Shown here one piece after another: positions 6,816 through 12,718 of a stretch of DNA of 13,786 nucleotides. Each line of letters begins with the position of its first letter. Position 1 is the stretch's first letter. Below the pieces are notes generated by a model. It saw only the letters and a list, made by a program, of their open reading frames with translations. It was not told the DNA's origin and did not search any database. A program made the position numbers and the translations under genes. Location: assembly GCA_035516075.1 (NCBI GenBank), contig DATJAQ010000070.1:1-13786 (forward strand). The letters are read 5' to 3'. Source of the DNA: Gp13-AA77 sp035516075 (GTDB taxonomy: Bacteria; Acidobacteriota; Terriglobia; UBA7540).

Positions 6816-7656
6816 CGGGCAACCCTCCGCTCGGCGGCGGCGCGGGCGGCTGGCTGGAAGCGATGGTGAGCCAGTCGGCCCGCACCCGGCCCCACTCTTG
6901 AATCAGCAAGCCCTGCGCCTCGAAGAAGGCGCGGATGCGCGCGCTGTCCCAGCCCGCAATGTCCTCCAGGATGGGGATGAGCACGCTCAAAGCGTCGTCG
7001 CTGAGCACGGTGCGCTTGGCCACCTGAGCGATGCGCTTCGATTCTGAGACGGCAAGGGTGAACCCGTCGCGGCGGTTCACGTGGAGCATCACGTGGATAT
7101 CGGAAATGCCGTCGCCCACGTAGATGATGCGGTCGGGACCGACCTGCGCCAGGGTTTGGAGGTCGTCGAGCACGGCCACCTTGCCGTAACCCGCGTTGAC
7201 GCGGACGATGGAATCGACGTGGCCGGAGGCGTCGTATAGGAATTGGGTGCCGTGGATGTGATCGGCCGGAACCACGCCTTCGAGCGCGGACTCCACCACC
7301 TCCTGGGGCGCCGCCGAAATCACGTGAAAATCGAAGCGGTAGCCGTCAATCGCGCTCGCCAGAAGCTCGGAGAGCTGCCGGATGTTTTTCTTCAGCCGGA
7401 TTTTCTTGCCGGCTTCGGCAAAGTGCTCCCGCCGCACGCGCGCGCGGAAATCGGGGTCGTGCAGCAGCAGGTAGGCGAGCTCGCCGCCCTGTTGAACGAA
7501 ATTCTGCACGGCCAACATGGCCGTCTTCCGGTCGAAGACTTCCGCGGGAATTCCGGCGAGCTCGCACAGGGCCTGGCCGGAGTCGTGAAAACTCAAGGTC
7601 TGGTCGAAATCGCTGGCGAACAGGTAATGCTTCACGGGCTGCGAAGTATCCTGCAT
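6799..7656 (-). CDS. HAD-superfamily phosphatase (HAD-IB / phosphoserine-phosphatase-like)
   Basis: A 285-residue cytoplasmic phosphohydrolase. All four HAD motifs are present: motif I DFDQT (nucleophile D16, acid D18), motif II VISAAP (S114), motif III K159 in GYGKV, and motif IV VGDGISD (D182, D186). The long helical cap between motifs I and II (about 25-100) and the spacing fit the HAD-IB group that includes phosphoserine phosphatase, MtnX and pyridoxal or phosphocholine phosphatases. The substrate cannot be chosen. The C-terminus ends in a Pro-rich tail (QPPAPPPSGG) beyond the fold. The ATG has a strong AAGGAGG 6 bases upstream. The gene overlaps the following membrane-protein gene. Confidence 0.85.
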   Translation of the reverse strand: MQDTSQPVKHYLFASDFDQTLSFHDSGQALCELAGIPAEVFDRKTAMLAVQNFVQQGGELAYLLLHDPDFRARVRREHFAEAGKKIRLKKNIRQLSELLASAIDGYRFDFHVISAAPQEVVESALEGVVPADHIHGTQFLYDASGHVDSIVRVNAGYGKVAVLDDLQTLAQVGPDRIIYVGDGISDIHVMLHVNRRDGFTLAVSESKRIAQVAKRTVLSDDALSVLIPILEDIAGWDSARIRAFFEAQGLLIQEWGRVRADWLTIASSQPPAPPPSGGLPDVAHP

Positions 7657-7730
7657 AGAGTTCCTCCTTGGTACACCGCACCGCAGAATTAAATTTGCTA
7701 CAGGTGGCCGGTGAGGGAAGGTTCGCTATC

Positions 7731-7759
7731 AGTATTTAGATGGGTCTCACGAAAAGCAA
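7731..7759 (-). promoter_or_regulatory. possible promoter for the HAD phosphatase gene
   Basis: On the minus strand TTGCTT (7754-7759) and AATACT (7731-7736) are 17 bases apart and lie about 75 bases before the phosphatase ATG. The matches are moderate, 3 and 4 of 6. Confidence 0.3.
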
Positions 7760-7970
7760 GACGATTAAATTTATGATCGCCATAACCCGAGCATCCCCCG
7801 CCTAAGTTGTTGCAGCACAGTCGCTTGTGTGTTTGTTTGGAACTCAGGCTTCCACTTTCGTGGCGCATCGTGGCTTTGATCGACACTTGTCTCCCGGCTT
7901 TCGACCAGCTCCGTCCTGACCAAGCCAGTGGGCGTCCACAGCGCCAACCCAAAGAGAGCGGCCAGGGTGA

Positions 7971-7999
7971 TTGAAATAAGCGTTAAATATGCATACAGT
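7971..7999 (+). promoter_or_regulatory. sigma70-like promoter for the ecsC-like gene
   Basis: TTGAAA (7971-7976), a 17-base spacer and TACAGT (7994-7999) match 5 and 4 of 6 consensus bases. Transcription would start near 8006, leaving a leader of about 160 bases before the ATG at 8167. Confidence 0.45.
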
Positions 8000-8014
8000 A
8001 ATCATTCGGGTCAA
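7986..8014 (-). promoter_or_regulatory. minus-strand promoter overlapping the ecsC promoter
   Basis: TTGACC (8009-8014), a 17-base spacer and CATATT (7986-7991) face leftward and interleave with the plus-strand promoter around the 8-base palindrome TATGCATA (7988-7995). It could drive the phosphatase operon with a long leader, or the small frame at 7771-7998. Confidence 0.35.
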
Positions 8015-8166
8015 GGGAGAACTGCCGCCGGCTGGACACTAAGTCCGTCGCCCAGCATCCAAGGTTCGAAGCGGATTCGGTTGGCTGGCGACTTGGAGTT
8101 CTCGCAGCCGCTCGGAACCTGGCTGCGCCCGGCATCCAGGCGCCTGGCGCGGGCATCGAAGGGCTC

Positions 8167-8814
8167 ATGGAAGCTGGCGCGCCATCATCGTTACTCGCCC
8201 GGCACCTCGGCCGTGTGCTCGACAAGAGTCTGCGGCACGCCTACACCCGCTTCGGGGTAAATCCCGCCCGCTACCTGCGAGAGCTCCGGCGGGCTCACGG
8301 CCTGCCGCTCGGGTCCTACCCCGATACCTACCGCCTGCACCCCGCCGCCCTCAACGTGGTGGCCGAGCGCACGATTGCCCGCACGCGCCGCATCGCCATA
8401 GCTCAGGGAGCGGGCTTCGGCCTGGCCGGTCCCATCACCCTTTTGCCCGACGTGAGCCTGCTCGGCGTGATCACCTTCCGGCTCATTCAGAAGCTCGGAC
8501 TGATTTACGGTTTCGAGTATTCGACCGAAGAGGAGGCGGCCGAGCTTTGGCTGGCCACCGCCAGCGCCGCCGGCCTGGACGCCGGGCGCGACTGGATCAG
8601 GCGGCAGGTGATCGAGCGCCTGGCGGCGAGGATCGCCGAAAAGGCGGGCGGGGAACTGGCGGAAAAGCTCTCGGCTGGGATTGTGCCCGTGCTCGGGGCG
8701 GGCCTGGGCGGAATACTGAACGCCTACTTCATCAGCGGCTGGGGGCGCCGCGCGCACGGTTACTTTCGCGCTAAACACCTGGAGCGGCGCTGCGGATTGC
8801 AGATTGCCGATTGA
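8167..8814 (+). CDS. EcsC family protein
   Basis: A 215-residue protein related to the EcsC family (named after the third gene of the Bacillus ecs locus; biochemical role unknown). The diagnostic part is at about residues 76-117: a glycine-rich hydrophobic helix GAGFGLAGPITLLPDVSLLGVITFRLIQKLG, then YGF and an acidic turn. Near the end comes VPVLGAGLGGILNAYFISG (173-191). The first ATG is at 8167, with GAAGGG close upstream. The same frame is open back to 8002 with protein-like composition but no ATG, GTG or TTG, so a longer form from an unusual start is possible. The last codons (GLQIAD and stop) lie inside a heptanucleotide repeat array, so the native C-terminus may have been replaced or extended by the repeat. 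It converges on mutM. Confidence 0.78.
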   Translation: MEAGAPSSLLARHLGRVLDKSLRHAYTRFGVNPARYLRELRRAHGLPLGSYPDTYRLHPAALNVVAERTIARTRRIAIAQGAGFGLAGPITLLPDVSLLGVITFRLIQKLGLIYGFEYSTEEEAAELWLATASAAGLDAGRDWIRRQVIERLAARIAEKAGGELAEKLSAGIVPVLGAGLGGILNAYFISGWGRRAHGYFRAKHLERRCGLQIAD

Positions 8815-8864
8815 TGATTGCCGATTGGCGACTGCCGACCGCATCCTTGTGATTGCAGACTGCT
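8795..8864 (+). repeat. 10-unit heptanucleotide tandem repeat, consensus GATTGCC
   Basis: Ten successive 7-base units begin at 8795 and repeat without a phase change to 8864. Units 2 and 4 are exact GATTGCC. Units 1, 5, 6 and 9 differ at one base, units 3 and 10 at two, and unit 7 at three. Unit 8 (8844-8850) is unrecognisable. The array covers the ecsC stop codon (8812-8814), all 48 bases between the two genes, and two bases of the mutM stop codon (8863-8865). Confidence 0.85.
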
Positions 8865-9729
8865 ACTCCCTCCGTCTCCTTGGCCGTGGCTGGCAGTGCG
8901 GGCAGAAGTGCGTGCTGCGTCCGCCCAGCACGATGCGCCGGATTTTGGCGCCGCAGCGCCGGCAGGGCTGGCCCGTCCTTTGATACACTTTCAGGCTGTT
9001 GCGAAAGCGTCCGGGCCGGCCTTCGATGTCGATGTAATCCCGCAGGCTGGTGCCTTGCATCGCGATGGCGCGCCGCAGCGTTCTTGCTACAGCCCGGCGG
9101 AGCGCGAGTGCCACAGGTCGCCGCAGCCGCGAGGCCTCGGTAAGGGGATGCACGCGGGCTTCAAACAGCGACTCGTCGGCGTAGATGTTACCGATGCCCG
9201 CCAGTCGCCCCTGGTTCAGCAGCCAATTCTTGATGGGCGTGCGCCGTCCGTCGAGCGCCGCGAGGAACTCGACGTCGGTCATGGCGGGGGCGTCCGGACC
9301 GAGCGTCGCGAGGACGGCCTCGAGCTCGGCTGGCGTGCAGCAGCGCAGCCGCCCGAAGCGCCGCACGTCGCGGTAGCGAATCTCCTCGCCGTTCTCGAGG
9401 GTCAGACGTACGTGGGTGTGCACCTCGAGGGGATGATCGCGCGGCACCACGGTGAGTTGGCCGGTCATGCCGAGGCGCACCAGCAGATAGCGCCGGGCGT
9501 TGCCGGAACCCGGGCCGGGACCCGTGCCAGCGGCGGGCTCAAGCTCGATGGCCATGGCTTTGCCCTTACGGCGGAGGCTGCGGATCACGCCCCGAACGTT
9601 CTGCTCGAAGTCCTCCACGGGCCCGGCGATGACCTGTGCGTGTCTCACCTCGACGCTCGTAATGTAACGGCCGAGGACCCTGGCCTCGAGGCCGCGGCGC
9701 ACGGTTTCAACTTCGGGAAGTTCGGGCAT
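8863..9729 (-). CDS. mutM: formamidopyrimidine-DNA glycosylase (Fpg/MutM)
   Basis: A bifunctional glycosylase/AP lyase that removes oxidised purines such as 8-oxoguanine in base excision repair. The mature N-terminus PELPEVETVRRGL carries the catalytic Pro2 and Glu3, and Lys57 (RRKGKAM) is in place. The helix-two-turn-helix region contains NQGRLAGIGNIYADESLF (172-189). The C-terminal zinc finger is intact (C256, C259, C276, C279, with GRSTHFCPHC). The length of 288 is slightly above the usual ~270, owing to a Gly/Pro-rich insertion at about 65-79 (PAAGTGPGPGSG) and a basic tail (PRPRRRRE). The start is certain from the conserved N-terminus, although there is no clear ribosome site. The gene is flanked on both sides by 7-base repeat arrays. 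A Rieske gene lies 187 bases upstream on the same strand. Confidence 0.96.
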   Translation of the reverse strand: MPELPEVETVRRGLEARVLGRYITSVEVRHAQVIAGPVEDFEQNVRGVIRSLRRKGKAMAIELEPAAGTGPGPGSGNARRYLLVRLGMTGQLTVVPRDHPLEVHTHVRLTLENGEEIRYRDVRRFGRLRCCTPAELEAVLATLGPDAPAMTDVEFLAALDGRRTPIKNWLLNQGRLAGIGNIYADESLFEARVHPLTEASRLRRPVALALRRAVARTLRRAIAMQGTSLRDYIDIEGRPGRFRNSLKVYQRTGQPCRRCGAKIRRIVLGGRSTHFCPHCQPRPRRRRE

Positions 9730-9738
9730 AGGCAGGGG

Positions 9739-9850
9739 TCGGCAGTCAGACGGCGGCTTTCAGCGCTCAGCCGTCAGCGCTCGAAAGTAGGACAGAGCCG
9801 TCCGTTGAGTGCTGTTCGGGGAGTGCTGAAAGCCGACAGCTGACAGCTCG
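9739..9850. repeat. 16-unit heptanucleotide-period array with inverted halves
   Basis: From 9739 to 9850 the sequence divides into 16 seven-base units. The left half contains TCAGCGC (9760-9766 and 9774-9780) and TCAGCCG (9767-9773). The right half carries related units in the opposite direction, such as GTGCTGA (9823-9829), AAGCCGA and CAGCTGA (9837-9843). The two halves pair as 15-base arms with one mismatch, 9754-9768 against 9821-9835. The middle units are degenerate. Confidence 0.65.
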
Positions 9851-9858
9851 TATACGAG
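9847..9858. repeat. 12-base perfect palindrome
   Basis: CTCGTATACGAG reads the same on both strands and abuts the heptamer array. It could be a protein-binding site or a chance end-product of the repeat. It lies on the upstream side of mutM. Confidence 0.35.
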
Positions 9859-9916
9859 AAGGCCCAAGACAACACGAAGCTGCAGAGGTCTCGGCCAGGC
9901 CAGGGTCTGCGAAGGG

Positions 9917-10222
9917 TCATAACGCCACCTTAACGTCGTCACCGTCAACCTGGACCGCGTAGGTGGCCACCTTGACGGCCGAGTCGAACAGGTTTTCGCC
10001 GGTGCGCACGTTGTACTGCCAGGCGTGCCAGGGGCAGGTGACCACGTCGCCTTCCAGAGTGCCATCACCGAGCGGGCCTCCGCGATGAAGGCAGGTGTTG
10101 TCCAGACAATAGATCGCGCCATCGACGTTGAAGAGCGCCACCTGGCGGCCGGCCGCTTCCGCCACCCGGCAAGCACCCGGCGCCAAGTCCGAGAGATTCG
10201 CGCACTTGATAAAATTTGCCAT
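9917..10222 (-). CDS. small Rieske [2Fe-2S] ferredoxin (NirD/BphF-like)
   Basis: A 101-residue soluble Rieske protein that carries electrons to an oxygenase or reductase partner. The cluster ligands are C44 and H46 in CLHRGGPLG, and C63 and H66 in CPWHAWQY, with the 16-residue spacing typical of the family. No signal peptide or membrane anchor is present, so it is cytoplasmic and not of the respiratory bc1 type. The frame is open to 10318, but ATG at 10220-10222 fits the family start (MANFIKCANLSDL), and the extra upstream part overlaps the promoter. A run of nine G on the coding strand lies 5 bases before the ATG and probably serves as ribosome site. No oxygenase gene is nearby, so the partner is unknown. 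Confidence 0.92.
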   Translation of the reverse strand: MANFIKCANLSDLAPGACRVAEAAGRQVALFNVDGAIYCLDNTCLHRGGPLGDGTLEGDVVTCPWHAWQYNVRTGENLFDSAVKVATYAVQVDGDDVKVAL

Positions 10223-10288
10223 CCGTTCCCCCCCCCGGAAGTCCGGCCGCCGCCCGGCCCACGTTTTCGCACGAGCCGGCAGGCACCG

Positions 10289-10318
10289 ATTATAGAGGCC
10301 GGGCGTGCGCTCGGGCAA
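10289..10318 (-). promoter_or_regulatory. sigma70-like promoter of the Rieske gene
   Basis: On the minus strand TTGCCC (10313-10318) and a perfect TATAAT (10289-10294) are 18 bases apart. The leader is about 60 bases and includes the nine-G run just before the ATG. Confidence 0.55.
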
Positions 10319-10423
10319 TCGGGCGTGACGGTGACCGTTGCCGGCGTCAGCAGCGCCCGCTCGCCGCGCGTTGTCGGGAGATTATTTCACACGGTAATAT
10401 CCGCGATGGATCTGTGCGCCCCC

Positions 10424-10457
10424 TTGACAGTGCCGGAGCGCCGTTGTAGCCTGTCAA
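10424..10457 (+). promoter_or_regulatory. promoter with embedded inverted repeat, upstream of the SGNH protein gene
   Basis: A perfect -35 TTGACA (10424-10429) is followed after 17 bases by TAGCCT (10447-10452), a weak -10. TTGACAG at 10424-10430 and its exact reverse complement CTGTCAA at 10451-10457 bracket the promoter with a 20-base gap, as an operator would. Confidence 0.4.
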
Positions 10458-10535
10458 TTCTGACTTTTTCCAGCGACATCAGTTCGACATTTGAAGGAAC
10501 CGTGACCACCAAGCCGCTGTAAACACCGTCGAAGG

Positions 10536-10551
10536 GGGGGATTATGCCCCC
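10536..10551 (+). promoter_or_regulatory. GC hairpin in the leader of the SGNH protein gene
   Basis: Five G, the loop ATTATG, and five C can form a short strong stem within a seven-G run. It ends 27 bases before the ATG at 10579 and about 15 bases before the GGGAG ribosome site. It could affect leader stability or translation; no known riboswitch was recognised. Confidence 0.35.
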
Positions 10552-10578
10552 GGAGGACCGGCACTGAGGGAGAAAACT

Positions 10579-12510
10579 ATGTCTTCAAAACCGATTTATA
10601 TCATCGCGAAACTCGCCCTTCTACTCGCTCTGATCGTAAGTGGCGTGGATGGGGCCTCGGCCCAGGTCACAGTGAGTCCGAGCTCAATCAACTTCGGCAG
10701 CGTGGCGGTGAACGTTGTCGGTCTCGCCTCGCGCGTAACGCTAACCAACAACACCACCAGCCCCGCGATCTTGCAGAGTATCTCCTTCAGCAAGCCCCAG
10801 TTTCAGCTCAGCGTAGGCTTGGCGGACCAAACGGTGCCCGCGGGCATGGCCGTGCAGTTCGCATTTATATTCCTGGCAACGCAACCGGGAACCTACAATG
10901 GCACGATTTCATTCAACCTCAAGAATATGTCGCCCCTCGTCGTGCAAGCGAAGGCTACTGCGTTTGTTACCACCGCCGTCGCATCGCTCAGCGCCAACTC
11001 CGTCAGCTTCGGGACTGTGGCGGCGGGAACCACCGGCACTCAGACCGTGACGGTGACCAACACCGGAGGGCCCGACGCGGTCACCGTCGAGGCCGTCAAT
11101 ATTTACTACCAGCCTTTTTCGGCTCCCCGGATCCTGACGCCGGTTACCCTCCAACCCGGCCAGAGCTACATGATCCCCATCAGTTTCAGTCCCATGATCG
11201 CGGGTTCCACCACGGGCAGCGTGACGATTTGTTTCGATGTGCTCCCGTGTGAAGGCGTCGATCTCACCGGTTCCGGGAAAAAGGCGACGGGTTTGGCCGT
11301 CACGAGCTATCCTGCCTGGCCTTATATGACGCCGGGATTCAATTTTCGGACCACGTTGAAGGCCAACGGCGGGACGCAGCCTTACACCTGGGAGATATTG
11401 TCGGGAACCAAGATTGCAGGGCTCAAGCTCAATACCGCAACCGGACTGATCAGCGGCACGGTGAGTAAATCCGTCGCCCCCGGCGTTTACAGCACGGTGG
11501 TCCAAGTGCAGGATTCGAGCTCGCCCCCCCTCAAGGCCACCCAGACCGTCAGCATAACGGTGGGAAGTCCGACGGGCGCTAATTGCAACATCGTTGGCGT
11601 AAACGTGTCCGGCTCTCAGACGGCTATTGTCGATCTGATGGATCTCGCAACCAGGACTTACCTTAACTATGAGGGCGGCCTGTATCCCAACGGGTCCAAC
11701 GTCGATCCAAATCCGCACCATTCGGACGGCGTGGCGATCGCCCAGGGTATCGTGCCGCTGGACAAGAATGGCAACCCCAATTCGGGCGGCTCAATTGTGA
11801 TGCTCTCCCTGGGAGAGTCCGCCACGGAGCAACCTTTTTCGGAGTTCACGAGCGAGACGAATGCCGATCCGATGAAAAACCCTTCCCTGGTGCTCATTAA
11901 TGGCGCGCAAGGCGGCGCGACCGCCAACCTTCTGGCGAGCACGTCGTCATTGTACTGGGTACAGATTATGGACTACCTGTTGCCACAGTCGAACGTGACC
12001 GCCGATCAGGTGGAGGTTGCTTTTATCGATGACGTCAACTCCAGCTCGAAACTCTTCCCTTATGACGCCCAGGATCTTCAAGGGAATCTCGAATCCATCG
12101 CCCAAAATCTGCTGTACTTTTTCCCGAACATCAAGATGGCCTTCTTTTCCACCTTGAACTATTCGGGCTACTCGACGGGTGTGGACAATGTTGAACCCGA
12201 GCCGGAGTCCTACGAAAGCGCGTTCGCCGCGAAGTGGGCCATCGAGGATCAAATTAACGGCGACCCCGCCTTGAACTACAACCCCGCCAACGGGCCCGTT
12301 ACGGCGCCGTGGATAGGTTGGAGCTTCTATCATTGGGGGAACGGTCTGCTGCCGCGCAGTGACGGCATCACCTGGAGCTGCCAGGATCTCGGGTCCGATG
12401 GCTTGCACCCCGCGAACCCCTGGGGCCACATCAAGATCGCGGGCTACCTGCTGAACTGGTTCAAGAACAGCGACTTGAGTACGCCCTGGTTTGTGGCCCC
12501 GGGGAAGTAA
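10579..12510 (+). CDS. secreted choice-of-anchor-D / Ig-like / SGNH-hydrolase-like protein
   Basis: A 643-residue exported protein. Residues 1-28 are a signal peptide with a cleavage site after ASA. Two HYDIN/choice-of-anchor-D-like repeats follow at about 29-130 (SINFGSVAVN) and 135-233 (SVSFGTVAAGTTGTQTVTVTNTG). A putative Ig domain lies at about 240-328 (GGTQPYTWEILSG, GLISGTV). The C-terminal part, about 345-643, resembles an SGNH esterase: SLGES with Ser414, NGAQGG at 441-446, and SDGLHPANPWGH with Asp607 and His610 as the likely catalytic pair. The usual GDS is GES here and a clear GxND block is not seen, so activity is probable but unproved; a carbohydrate or polymer esterase is possible. 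No C-terminal membrane anchor is visible. GGGAG lies 6 bases before the ATG. Confidence 0.82.
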   Translation: MSSKPIYIIAKLALLLALIVSGVDGASAQVTVSPSSINFGSVAVNVVGLASRVTLTNNTTSPAILQSISFSKPQFQLSVGLADQTVPAGMAVQFAFIFLATQPGTYNGTISFNLKNMSPLVVQAKATAFVTTAVASLSANSVSFGTVAAGTTGTQTVTVTNTGGPDAVTVEAVNIYYQPFSAPRILTPVTLQPGQSYMIPISFSPMIAGSTTGSVTICFDVLPCEGVDLTGSGKKATGLAVTSYPAWPYMTPGFNFRTTLKANGGTQPYTWEILSGTKIAGLKLNTATGLISGTVSKSVAPGVYSTVVQVQDSSSPPLKATQTVSITVGSPTGANCNIVGVNVSGSQTAIVDLMDLATRTYLNYEGGLYPNGSNVDPNPHHSDGVAIAQGIVPLDKNGNPNSGGSIVMLSLGESATEQPFSEFTSETNADPMKNPSLVLINGAQGGATANLLASTSSLYWVQIMDYLLPQSNVTADQVEVAFIDDVNSSSKLFPYDAQDLQGNLESIAQNLLYFFPNIKMAFFSTLNYSGYSTGVDNVEPEPESYESAFAAKWAIEDQINGDPALNYNPANGPVTAPWIGWSFYHWGNGLLPRSDGITWSCQDLGSDGLHPANPWGHIKIAGYLLNWFKNSDLSTPWFVAPGK

Positions 12511-12534
12511 TTCGTGCTCCCCTGAGGGCGCCAC

Positions 12535-12552
12535 ACCGGAACCGGTACCGGA
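12535..12552 (+). repeat. three tandem hexamers ACCGG(A/T)
   Basis: ACCGGA, ACCGGT and ACCGGA stand head to tail, 25 bases after the stop of the SGNH protein gene. The middle part forms the palindrome CCGGTACCGG. Its function is unknown. Confidence 0.4.
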
Positions 12553-12572
12553 ACGTCCTGTCCGAGCGCGGC

Positions 12573-12587
12573 GGCACGCGCCGTGCC
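12573..12587 (+). terminator. GC hairpin between the SGNH protein gene and tig
   Basis: GGCACG, loop CGC, CGTGCC is a perfect six-pair stem about 60 bases after the upstream stop codon. No run of T follows, so it is at best a weak or factor-assisted terminator. Confidence 0.25.
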
Positions 12588-12597
12588 ATTGCGCCGA

Positions 12598-12625
12598 TTG
12601 ACTGCGTCCGGCCTTCTGCTATACT
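12598..12625 (+). promoter_or_regulatory. sigma70 promoter of the trigger factor gene
   Basis: TTGACT (12598-12603), a 16-base spacer and TATACT (12620-12625) each match 5 of 6 consensus bases. The leader is about 85 bases and contains a 15-codon open frame (ATG at 12702) that runs into the tig start in another frame. Confidence 0.6.
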
Positions 12626-12718
12626 GGCCTTCTGGCGAGGGGTCAGCTTGAGCTCTTTAGTCCCGAGCCCGTCATCCGCCTACCCCCATGTCCACCCGCC
12701 CATGACGAACGAGGAAGC

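Larger units (their letters stand above)
7657..8166. other. 510-base intergenic region with divergent promoters and a possible small or decayed reading frame
   Basis: This stretch separates the minus-strand phosphatase from the plus-strand ecsC-like gene and is less GC-rich than its flanks, mainly at 7680-7830 and 7970-8010. It holds overlapping promoter-like sequences facing both ways (7971-8014). On the minus strand, 7771-7998 is open for 75 codons without a standard start at its head. Its translation begins with a membrane-like segment (YAYLTLISITLAALFGLALW) followed by a polar tail, and could be an unannotated small protein or the remains of one. No RNA gene or mobile element was recognised. 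Confidence 0.5.

Noticed and set aside
7698..7952. 84-codon minus-strand frame in the large gap
   Set aside because: Cys/Arg-rich translation without hydrophobic core or motif. The alternative frame at 7771-7998 looks more protein-like.
8795..8864. CRISPR array
   Set aside because: Units are 7 bases with no spacers, so this is a simple tandem repeat; no cas gene is near.
8818..9843. 341-codon plus-strand open frame
   Set aside because: It is antisense to mutM and starts inside the heptamer array; no family features.
9760..10272. 170-codon minus-strand open frame
   Set aside because: It is another frame of the Rieske gene region, Trp/Arg/Ser-rich, and runs through the repeat array.
10520..10578. 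Riboswitch before the SGNH protein gene
   Set aside because: Only one short G/C hairpin is visible, with no conserved aptamer pattern that I recognise.
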